DNA of 24,124 nt from Hydrogenophaga sp. GTDB lineage: Bacteria > Pseudomonadota > Gammaproteobacteria > Burkholderiales > Burkholderiaceae_C. The stretch lies in contig JALOSN010000004.1 in assembly GCA_025458415.1 (NCBI GenBank), forward strand, positions 1 through 24,124, in the 5' to 3' direction. This document shows, in pieces, positions 15,329 to 23,380 of the stretch (position 1 is the stretch's first letter; each line of letters starts with the position of its first letter). The notes under the pieces were generated by a model, which was given only the letters and a program-made list of their open reading frames with translations, did no database searches and was not told where the DNA came from. A program made the translations under genes and the position numbers.

Positions 15329-16502
15329 GGAAAACGATTATGTCATTCGGGTAGCGGGATCGCCGTCCGAGATCGATGCACAGGCCTGGAACCGGTTGGT
15401 CGATCAGAACACCGACCCCAGCCCGTTCATGCGACACGCCTACCTGCTGGCACTGCACGAAAGCGGCGCCGCCACGGAAAGTACCGGCTGGAAGCCCCGC
15501 TTCGTCACGGTATGGCTCGGCCCTGACCTCGTGGCAGCCTGCCCCCTGTATCTCAAGAGTCACTCTTACGGTGAGTACGTGTTCGACTGGGCCTGGGCAC
15601 AGGCACACGAGCAGCACGGCCTCGACTATTACCCCAAGGGCCTGGTGGCCGTGCCGTTCACACCCGTGCCGGGCGCTCGCCTGCTGACCAGCTCACCACC
15701 GGCGCGCGAGGCACTGGTCGGGGCGCTCGAACAGCTTGCGCAGACCTGGAAGCTCTCCTCGCTTCACCTGCTCTTCGCCCGGGAGGACGACCTCGAAGCC
15801 ACCACCCGTCGGGGCTGGCTGACGCGAGAGACGGTGCAGTTTCACTGGACACAGGGGGGCACGGATGAACAGCCCACCACGCAGTTGCGGGACTTTGACC
15901 ACTTTCTGTCGGGTCTGCAGCAGGACAAGCGCAAGAAGATCCGCCAGGAACGGCGAAAGGTGGCGGAAGCCGGCGTCCGATTCCGGTGGGCCAGAGGAGC
16001 CGAGATCCAGCCGCAGGACTGGGCCTTTTTCTGGGCATGCTATGAACGCACATACTTCGAACACGGCAACCCACCCTACCTGACACCGGACTTTTTCGAC
16101 CGCGTGGCCCGTACCCTCACGAATCACTGGCTGATGTTCGTGGCCGAACGGGAAAACCGACCGATTGCCAGCAGCCTGATCGCGCTCGACCCGAGCCGCC
16201 GGATCGCCTACGGTCGCTATTGGGGAGCCGTTGAGCGGGTCGATTGCCTGCACTTTGAAGCCTGCTACTACCAGCCATTGCAATGGTGCATCGAACACGG
16301 TTACCGGCGATTCGAGGGCGGTGCACAGGGCGAGCACAAGATGGCGCGTGCCCTGATGCCCGTCCGGACCCACAGCGCACACTGGCTGGCGCATCCTGCA
16401 TTCGCCGATGCGGTCGACCGGTTTCTGATTCGGGAGCGGCGTGGCGTGGACGCCTACCTCGAACATCTGAACCAGAGAGATCCGCGCAGACGATCGACCT
16501 GA
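15327..16502 (+). CDS. FemAB/GNAT-like protein, DUF482 (COG3146) family
   Basis: A 391-residue cytoplasmic protein of the family annotated as GNAT N-acetyltransferase or putative peptidoglycan-synthesis FemAB-like protein. The typical family block is YGEYVFDWAWAQAHEQHGL followed by YYPKGLVAVPFTPVPGARLL in the first third. DKRKKIRQERRKVAEAGV lies in the middle, and YGRYWGAVERVDCLHFEACYYQ plus FEGGAQGEHKMARALMPV towards the end. The double-GNAT fold is known for the family, but the substrate is not. ATG 15327 is used (ATG 15321 is also in frame); the next in-frame ATG would cut the domain. Its start codon overlaps that of nadE on the other strand, and no ribosome site is visible. The bactofilin cluster starts about 90 bp downstream, which would suit an envelope role. 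Confidence 0.85.
   Translation: MENDYVIRVAGSPSEIDAQAWNRLVDQNTDPSPFMRHAYLLALHESGAATESTGWKPRFVTVWLGPDLVAACPLYLKSHSYGEYVFDWAWAQAHEQHGLDYYPKGLVAVPFTPVPGARLLTSSPPAREALVGALEQLAQTWKLSSLHLLFAREDDLEATTRRGWLTRETVQFHWTQGGTDEQPTTQLRDFDHFLSGLQQDKRKKIRQERRKVAEAGVRFRWARGAEIQPQDWAFFWACYERTYFEHGNPPYLTPDFFDRVARTLTNHWLMFVAERENRPIASSLIALDPSRRIAYGRYWGAVERVDCLHFEACYYQPLQWCIEHGYRRFEGGAQGEHKMARALMPVRTHSAHWLAHPAFADAVDRFLIRERRGVDAYLEHLNQRDPRRRST
15337..15345 (-). promoter_or_regulatory. Extended -10 promoter of nadE
   Basis: Minus-strand TGACATAAT (15345-15337): a TG-n extension followed by CATAAT, 5 of 6 to the -10 consensus. No good -35 is present, which the TG extension can offset. The predicted start of transcription falls at 15330-15328, on or next to the A of the nadE ATG. 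The element lies inside the coding region of the divergent gene. Confidence 0.5.
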
Positions 16503-16579
16503 GGAACTGGCAAACCGGGCGCCCTTACGGATTCTCATGCACCGTGTATCGGCGTCCGTCCACCTGCTTAGCGCTTCGT

Positions 16580-16585
16580 TACACT
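16580..16585 (+). promoter_or_regulatory. -10-like element before the bactofilin cluster
   Basis: TACACT (4 of 6 to TATAAT) lies 8 bp before the ATG at 16594. No good -35 is seen. If it works, the first gene of the cluster would have a leaderless or nearly leaderless mRNA. Confidence 0.3.
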
Positions 16586-16593
16586 TGCGGATC

Positions 16594-16905
16594 ATGGATG
16601 AGACCGACGCCTTCTTCACACACACCATTGTGGGAGCCCCCTTTTCCGTCCTCATGGGACGGCGACTGAAGGCCGAAGAGATGGCGGCTCAGGGCATGGA
16701 GGTCGACATGAAGGCCGGTACACACCGCCTGAGCGACAGCTGGCACGACTGGTGGGTCATGTCTCATGCCGGTGACGTGCCGGGTCGTCCCCGCCCCCGC
16801 CCCGGCAGACTGCGCCTGTGGCTCGAACGGCACGCGCTTTGGCTGGCCGTGCTGGGATTGACCCTGAGCCTCTCGTCTGGCGTTCTCTGGATGGCACGTC
16901 CGTGA
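16594..16905 (+). CDS. Small tail-anchored membrane protein of the bactofilin cluster (unknown function)
   Basis: A 103-residue protein that I do not recognise. Residues 1-60 are polar and acidic/mixed, with FFTHTIVGAPFSVLMGRRLKAEEM and SDSWHDWWVMSHAG. A Pro/Arg stretch (62-73) and the basic RLRLWLERH precede a single C-terminal hydrophobic segment (about 81-101) that ends in MARP. By the positive-inside rule it would be anchored in the inner membrane with its body in the cytoplasm. The start is the ATG at 16594, as the upstream extension to 16537 is not protein-like. Its stop codon overlaps the GTG of the bactofilin gene that follows (GTGA), so the two are coupled. Possible role, by context only: membrane anchor for bactofilin filaments. 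Confidence 0.7.
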   Translation: MDETDAFFTHTIVGAPFSVLMGRRLKAEEMAAQGMEVDMKAGTHRLSDSWHDWWVMSHAGDVPGRPRPRPGRLRLWLERHALWLAVLGLTLSLSSGVLWMARP

Positions 16906-17366
16906 CCCTGAAATCCAGCAAGGACACCCTGACCCTCGACCCCGTGGCCATGCAGCTGGTCAACCGGGTGGCCAGCGGCTGCCTGCTCAGAGGACAGCTG
17001 CGCTTTGAAGGTGGTCTGCTGGTGCAAGGTGAGCTCGACGGCGACCTCCAGGTGGAGGGGTGCCTTGTGGTGTGGTCGGGCGGCGTGGTCCGCGGCCGCA
17101 TCAGCGTGACCGGAGACCTGTACCTGTTTGGTCGTCTGGGCGCCGCCGGAGGACGTGCCGAAGACAGCGTGCTGGAGTGCCAAGGCATGGCATACGTTTC
17201 CCATACCGGCGTCTCTACCGGCACATTGATGGCGCGCCGCCTTCAGCTGTACGATGGAGCCGACCTGCAGGGTCCGTTCAAGACACTCAAGCGTGGAGAC
17301 AACCTCCCCGTCTTGCAGCAACTGCAGGCTGGCCGACCATCACCAGCCAAGGGGAGACCGACTTGA
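16902..17366 (+). CDS. Bactofilin-family (polymer-forming cytoskeletal) protein, copy 1
   Basis: A 154-residue protein with the right-handed beta-helix repeat pattern of bactofilins at about residues 25-130. Hydrophobic-glycine rungs are visible: CLLRGQLRFEGGLLVQGELDG, DLQVEGCLVVWSGGVVRGRISVTGDLYLFGRL, and later MAYVSHTGVSTGTLMARRLQLYDGADLQGPF. Bactofilins self-assemble without nucleotide into filaments under the inner membrane. A GTG start at 16902 overlaps the stop of the preceding gene and begins VTLKSSKDTLTLDP. The ATG at 16818 would add 28 residues that lie wholly within that gene. The C-terminal tail is basic and disordered. The match is to the fold pattern and is weaker than for copy 2. 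Confidence 0.75.
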   Translation: MTLKSSKDTLTLDPVAMQLVNRVASGCLLRGQLRFEGGLLVQGELDGDLQVEGCLVVWSGGVVRGRISVTGDLYLFGRLGAAGGRAEDSVLECQGMAYVSHTGVSTGTLMARRLQLYDGADLQGPFKTLKRGDNLPVLQQLQAGRPSPAKGRPT

Positions 17367-17425
17367 AAGCGCGAAGGCACTACCGCCCGGACAGACCGAA
17401 CCACACGGATCAAGGAGCCAACGAG

Positions 17426-17971
17426 ATGAATGAACAGTTGCCCGACGAGGGACACGAGCAGCACGGCAGCTTCCAGGACCCGATCCTTGAGAACGGCCAG
17501 GCCATGCCCCAGTCCATCGAGGTTCCCGTGGGCAATGCCATGCCGCCCGCGCAGGTCCAGAACCTGCCCAAGCTGGACACGGCGGTTTCGGCAAGCCAGA
17601 CCGTCGATGCGACCGAGGCGACCCACGCGCGCAGCATGCTGGCAGAAGGCATGCATTTTGTCGGCAACGCGGTCTTGCGCGGCCCGTTCAGTGTGGCGGG
17701 GCAGGTCGACGGCAATCTGGCTCAAGCCAGTGGCGTGCAGGTGTCCGTCGTCGTGACGGAAACCGGTCGCGTCAAAGGTGACATCACGGCCCACAAGATT
17801 TCCGTCATGGGGCACACCGACGGCATACTCGACTCCGGCCAGGGAGAAGTTGCCTTGCACGACACCGCCAGTGTGCATGGGCTGGTGCGCTATGGCCGCA
17901 TCCAGGTCAATGGTGCTGACCTCAATGCCACGCTGGAGCGCGTGGCTCCGGCCAAGCAAACCGCAGCCTGA
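17426..17971 (+). CDS. Bactofilin-family (polymer-forming cytoskeletal) protein, copy 2
   Basis: A 181-residue protein with a disordered acidic/Gln/Pro-rich N-terminal tail (1-70) and a bactofilin beta-helix domain (about 72-172). The rungs include MHFVGNAVLRGPFSVAGQVDGNL, VVVTETGRVKGDITAHKISVMG and EVALHDTASVHGLVRYGRIQVNGADL. This is the clearest bactofilin of the three. The ATG at 17426 is preceded by AAGGAG (17412-17417) at 8 bp, the best ribosome site in the cluster, so it may be the most highly made subunit. Expected to polymerise and scaffold envelope enzymes, as bactofilins do elsewhere. The next gene starts 9 nt after its stop. Confidence 0.85.
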   Translation: MNEQLPDEGHEQHGSFQDPILENGQAMPQSIEVPVGNAMPPAQVQNLPKLDTAVSASQTVDATEATHARSMLAEGMHFVGNAVLRGPFSVAGQVDGNLAQASGVQVSVVVTETGRVKGDITAHKISVMGHTDGILDSGQGEVALHDTASVHGLVRYGRIQVNGADLNATLERVAPAKQTAA

Positions 17972-17980
17972 CAGGCCATC

Positions 17981-18523
17981 ATGCCGTGGCGACGTTCCGA
18001 ACGCCCGCATCCGCCACTGACTCCTCGCCCCGTTCCGGACCCCGAGCAGGTCAGGCGCGCCGCGCTGGCTGCCAGCTGGCAACGGGACCGGCGCATCGCC
18101 AAGCGACGCCTGGCCTGGCGCTGGCTGCTCTGGTTCGTCGGTCGCTACTTCCTCCACATGTTGGGCGTGGTGGCGCTCTTGTTGCTCGCCGGCTGGCTGC
18201 TGCGCCACCCGCCCGGCACACGGGATCCGGAGCAAGCCACCCTACCCATGGGGGAAAGCGGAGCGTCTCAGGCCAGGCCCGCTTCGGCTCATGCCGGCGA
18301 GGACCGGTCTGCCTGGCCTGGTCTGTCGCTGATTCCCGAGTCAACCTACAGCGCACTGCCGACAACGGACCTCGGTGCAATCGAGTTGCGATCGACACGC
18401 CAGTTGTCCCCGGAGGCCACCCCTGACCCGCCCAAGCCCCAAACACTGCCGGCAGACGCACCTGCCGACACCATTGCCCCCTCTCTCAAACCCGAAAACT
18501 GGTTGCACAGCAAGGAGCCTTGA
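17981..18523 (+). CDS. Single-pass membrane protein with Pro-rich periplasmic tail (bactofilin cluster, unknown function)
   Basis: A 180-residue protein that I do not recognise. The N-terminal 50 residues are strongly basic (RRAALAASWQRDRRIAKRRLAWRW). One hydrophobic segment (about 56-74, ending VVALLLLAGWLL) follows. The remaining 105 residues are rich in Pro, Ala, Ser and Thr and lack Cys. The charge pattern predicts the N terminus inside and the tail in the periplasm, a type II topology that could link cytoplasmic bactofilins to peptidoglycan or envelope partners. ATG 17981 is 9 nt after copy 2. A strong AAGGAG (18512-18517) near its end serves the following gene. The role is inferred only from its place in the cluster. 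Confidence 0.7.
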   Translation: MPWRRSERPHPPLTPRPVPDPEQVRRAALAASWQRDRRIAKRRLAWRWLLWFVGRYFLHMLGVVALLLLAGWLLRHPPGTRDPEQATLPMGESGASQARPASAHAGEDRSAWPGLSLIPESTYSALPTTDLGAIELRSTRQLSPEATPDPPKPQTLPADAPADTIAPSLKPENWLHSKEP

Positions 18524-18526
18524 ACC

Positions 18527-18873
18527 ATGAGCCAGAACCCTGCCTCCACCCGTCTCGTTCCAGCGGACCGGCTTGGGCCAGCGGTGTGATCGAAAACACG
18601 CGCATGGAGGCCGACTATGTGTTCATTGAAGGCAAGGTGATCGGCACCGTGATTGCGCGCAAAGCACTCGAAATCACGGGCTCGGCCACGTTGATCGGGG
18701 ATGCCAGCTACGACGAGCTGATCGACATGCATCCCAGGGCCCGCGTGCGCGGCAAGATCGAGTACCGTGGCGACGGGCGGCATTTGCCCTGGCGACAGGC
18801 GCATGGGTCGCCTGCGAGAAGCCGGCCCGTTGCAGGCCGACACCATCATCAGGCTGACTGCGCCTTTTCGTAG
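18527..18873 (+). pseudogene. Third bactofilin-family gene, apparently frameshifted and missing the front of the domain
   Basis: A strong ribosome site AAGGAG (18512-18517) points to the ATG at 18527, whose frame reads MSQNPASTRLVPADRLGP and then stops at TGA 18587-18589. The bactofilin-like sequence lies in the frame one base behind (GVIENTRMEADYVFIEGKVI, then ARKALEITGSATLIGDASYDEL and ARVRGKIEYRGD). It matches only the second half of the bactofilin fold when laid beside copy 2. One missing base, or a larger out-of-frame deletion, would explain this. Otherwise translation could restart at the GTG 18586, which overlaps that stop (GTGA), or at ATG 18604, or begin at TTG 18520, which sits too close to the ribosome site. 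The tail after about 18775 looks non-conserved and overlaps the end of ppa by 25 bp. Confidence 0.6.
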
Positions 18874-19343
18874 GCGGCGATGCCGTCCAGGATTTCCTTG
18901 TGGGCAGCCTCCGGGCCTTCCCAACCCGACACCTTCACCCATTTGCCTTCTTCCAGATCTTTGTAGTGTTCGAAGAAGTGCTCGATGGCCTTCAGGCGCA
19001 TCGGGTTGAGGTCTTCAGGCCTGTTCCAACGGCTGTAGAGTGACAGCAGCTTGTTCGTGGGCACAGCCAGTACCTTGCCGTCTTCACCGGCCTCGTCGGT
19101 CATCTTCAGGATACCGATCGCACGGCAGGGCACCACCACGCCGGGCATGAGCGGCACCGGGGTCACCACCTAGCCATAGTTGGTGGGGTAATGCATGGCC
19201 GTGTTCATGAAGCGGTCGACGAAGATCGCACCGGTTTCCTTGTCCACTTCGTACTTGATCGGATCACCGTTCATAGGGATCTCGATGATGACGTTGAACG
19301 CTTCGGGGACCTTGCTGCCAGGGGTGACGTTGTCGAGGGACAT
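18849..19343 (-). pseudogene. ppa: Soluble inorganic pyrophosphatase (Ppa), disrupted by internal deletion and stop codon
   Basis: A family I pyrophosphatase gene in two pieces of one frame. Residues 1-57 (MSLDNVTPGSKVPEAFNVII to MHYPTNYG) end in TAG at 19172-19170. The frame then continues directly with VVTPVPLMPGVVVPCRAIG, KMTDEAGEDGKVLAVP and HFFEHYKDLEEGKWVKVSGW to the normal C terminus. Compared with E. coli Ppa, the 16 residues between NYG and the VVTPVPL segment are absent, a 48-nt in-frame loss that also turns a Tyr codon into TAG. The lost segment is the family signature DGDPVDVL with metal-binding Asp65, Asp67 and Asp70 (E. coli numbering). Readthrough or restart would therefore still give an inactive protein. 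The neighbouring hppA could supply pyrophosphatase activity. An assembly error remains possible. Confidence 0.85.
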
Positions 19344-19649
19344 GGGAGTGCTGTGAGTTGAGAAATGGGGCGCGATGAACAATCGGCATACCTTGTCACC
19401 AACCGGACAGGCCGCCGCGTAGCAGGATCATTCACGGTCAGGATTAACCCTGATTTTACTGATTCCTGGCTTACTTCCTGATCCAGGTCATGCCACACGC
19501 GCTGCGTTTGCCGCTACATTGCCGCTGTTGGCCAATCGCCCTGTCCTGCGCCGTGTGCGCCGCGTCGGACGCGAGGAAGCAACGCAGCGGGGGTGATCCT
19601 CAAAGCGGTGCCCCCTCCAAGTCGAACATGCAACGAGCAGGAGAAGCAT
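19344..19649. other. Intergenic region between ppa and hppA
   Basis: About 300 bp between divergent genes; the promoters of both must lie here. The middle part (about 19430-19490) is richer in A+T than the surroundings. No convincing -35/-10 pair, operator, riboswitch or small ORF with conserved features was found. The only clear signal is AGGAGA just before the hppA ATG. Confidence 0.4.
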
Positions 19650-21710
<2,061 letters not shown>

Positions 21711-21735
21711 AATCCGGCGACGTGGATCCGACCCC

Positions 21736-21766
21736 GAGGGCCCGCAACAGCGGGCCCTCTGTTTTC
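21736..21766 (+). terminator. Intrinsic terminator of hppA
   Basis: Perfect 10-bp G+C stem GAGGGCCCGC/GCGGGCCCTC (21736-21745 with 21750-21759), AACA loop, then TGTTTTC. It lies 25 bp after the hppA stop and just before the convergent tetR-type gene. The T-run is only on the hppA side. Confidence 0.9.
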
Positions 21767-21767
21767 G

Positions 21768-22364
21768 TCAGGCGTGGGCGTTTCGCGCTCCATCGGCCAA
21801 CGCGCGCACGATACTCACGGCCACGGGTGTGAGAGACGCCAGCTGGGCGGCCTCACCGCGTTCGATCGCTGTCAGGACGAGCTCATTGATGGCACCCACG
21901 GCCGCGATGGACAACTCAGGGGTCAAGGGCCTGAAAGCCGGATCCGCTGGCGCCTCGGAACGGTTGATGGTCTCGCGCAAGAAGTCGGCCAGCCGTGTCA
22001 TGGTCTCTCGCCTGAGTGCAGCGCCGTCATCGCCCAGGTGATGGATATCGACAAAAAGGCTTCGCAGCAGATCCGGACCTGCGGCCAGATGACCCAGGTA
22101 ACTTCCCAGGGCCCTTTGCAGCTGTGTGTGCCAGGGCTGTGCCGGATCGATGGCGTCTTGCAGGGTTCTCAGGGCAGAGGCGCTGGCCGCGCGATACAGA
22201 GCCTCGAAACAGGCCTGCTTGCCCTCGAAGTGTTCATAGAAAGTCCGGCGTGACACACCCGCGAGGCGCACCCGCTCGGCCAACGCCTGCGCGAGGGCCG
22301 ACAACAGCCGGCTGCGGTGGGTGGGCGTATCCGTGATCGATGAGGCGTGCGCAACAGTTTCCAT
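21768..22364 (-). CDS. TetR-family regulator with an apparent deletion in the DNA-binding domain
   Basis: A 198-residue TetR-type repressor. The recognition helix and following helix are clear (GVSRRTFYEHFEGKQACFEALY), as is the all-helical ligand domain (LRSLFVDIHHLG, TPELSIAAVGAINELVLTAIERGEAAQL). Between helix 1 (LLSALAQALAER) and VRLAGVS, however, about ten residues are missing where the family has a Gly-aromatic turn and the first half of helix 2 (the x-TT-x-x-D-I element). The join is R31/V32 (about 22271/22272), an in-frame loss of about 30 nt. The fold of the HTH should suffer, so the repressor may be inactive. It is divergent from the metal-dependent hydrolase, and a perfect inverted repeat lies between them. 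A TAAGAT box (22376-22371) stands 6 bp before its ATG. Confidence 0.85.
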   Translation of the reverse strand: METVAHASSITDTPTHRSRLLSALAQALAERVRLAGVSRRTFYEHFEGKQACFEALYRAASASALRTLQDAIDPAQPWHTQLQRALGSYLGHLAAGPDLLRSLFVDIHHLGDDGAALRRETMTRLADFLRETINRSEAPADPAFRPLTPELSIAAVGAINELVLTAIERGEAAQLASLTPVAVSIVRALADGARNAHA

Positions 22365-22395
22365 GGGGAGATCTTAGGGCCTGGGCCAAGACCGC

Positions 22396-22424
22396 TTGAC
22401 ACCCGCCTTCCCTCGACGCATGAT
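22396..22424 (+). promoter_or_regulatory. Sigma-70 promoter of the metal-dependent hydrolase gene
   Basis: A consensus -35 TTGACA (22396-22401), a 17-bp spacer, and CATGAT (22419-22424, 4 of 6). Transcription would start near 22431, inside the inverted repeat 22429-22448, leaving a leader of about 44 nt. Confidence 0.7.
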
Positions 22425-22428
22425 GAGA

Positions 22429-22448
22429 TTGGTACGGACTTGTACCAA
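22429..22448. promoter_or_regulatory. Probable TetR-type operator
   Basis: Perfect 7-bp inverted repeat TTGGTAC-N6-GTACCAA, 20 bp in all, between divergent regulator and target genes. It covers the expected transcription start of the hydrolase, so a bound dimer would block that promoter. It lies about 65 bp upstream of the regulator's own ATG. Confidence 0.7.
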
Positions 22449-22474
22449 CGCAAACAATCCTGAATGCTCGCTCC

Positions 22475-23296
22475 ATGACCGAACTGGTTGTCCGCCGCCT
22501 CCTCATCGATCTCGAAGAACCCGTCCAGAAACACTGGTGCGGTGGGGACGCTTTCCTGACTGCGTGGTTCAACGCCCTGTCCATGAGCTTCCCGCTGGGC
22601 GAGCAATTCTTCATCGATTCGGTTCGCAACGGCCTGAAGATGCTGGCCGAGGATCAGCAGGAGAGATTCAGGCGCGAGGTGCAAGGATTCATCGGTCAGG
22701 AAGCCACCCATCGACGCGTTCACGCGCTGTTCAACGCGCAGATTGAAAAGCATGGACTTGTCAATCACTGGGAGCCGCGCGCGAAAGCGCGCCTTGAACT
22801 GCTCGTCGGATCCGATCCAAGGCATGGCCTGGGTGTCACGGCGGCCAACGAACACTTCACCGCCCTGTTTGCCGAATGGCTGCTGTCCCATCCGCAGGTT
22901 CTGGAAGGCGCAGAGTCGCGGCTCAAGTCGCTGTGGCTGTGGCACAGCGCTGAGGAAGCTGAGCACAAATGCACGGCTTTCGACCTCTACTGTGCCTTGG
23001 GTGGAAGTCACGCATGGCGTGTCCGGTGGATGCGCCGCGTCACGGTGATCTTCCTGACCGACACGCTGCGCCAGACCATGGACAACCTCCGGCGTGACGG
23101 CACGCTCTGGAAGTGGTCCACCTGGAGCAGTGCGTGGCGCCACCTGCTGGGGCGAGATGGACTTTTGCGCTGCAGCTGGAAGCCCTGGAGAGCGTATTTC
23201 CGGCACGACTTTCATCCATCGCAGCAGGAAAGCACACTGTCGTCCAGATGGTTGCGGGACAACGTCGCCCTTTATGCCCGCGTGGGTCAGCCTTGA
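22475..23296 (+). CDS. Predicted metal-dependent hydrolase (PF10118/COG3687 family)
   Basis: A 273-residue protein of the Metal_hydrol family, helical and thought to bind two metal ions in a ferritin-like manner. The likely ligands lie in three motifs: GQEATHRRVH (E76, H79, H83), AANEHFTA (E126, H127) and WHSAEEAEHKCTAFDLY (H157, E160, E163, H164). No signal peptide is visible. ATG 22475 begins MTELVVRRLLIDLEEP, and no strong ribosome site precedes it. Family members commonly stand next to TetR regulators, as here, but the substrate is not known. The promoter at 22396-22424 and operator at 22429-22448 indicate repression by the divergent TetR protein, which may be damaged; expression could then be constitutive. 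Confidence 0.85.
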   Translation: MTELVVRRLLIDLEEPVQKHWCGGDAFLTAWFNALSMSFPLGEQFFIDSVRNGLKMLAEDQQERFRREVQGFIGQEATHRRVHALFNAQIEKHGLVNHWEPRAKARLELLVGSDPRHGLGVTAANEHFTALFAEWLLSHPQVLEGAESRLKSLWLWHSAEEAEHKCTAFDLYCALGGSHAWRVRWMRRVTVIFLTDTLRQTMDNLRRDGTLWKWSTWSSAWRHLLGRDGLLRCSWKPWRAYFRHDFHPSQQESTLSSRWLRDNVALYARVGQP

Positions 23297-23368
23297 GACT
23301 GGCGGTGTTCCTCGGGCGAACCCGCAATTCCAGTGGGCCTGATCGGCGTCGTCAGACACGCACTCGAC

Positions 23369-23374
23369 CATAAT
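23369..23374 (+). promoter_or_regulatory. -10-like element of moaA
   Basis: CATAAT (5 of 6 to TATAAT) ends 6 bp before the moaA ATG at 23381. No clear -35 or TG extension is present. If active, the RNA would begin at or next to the start codon. Confidence 0.35.
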
Positions 23375-23380
23375 GCGGGG

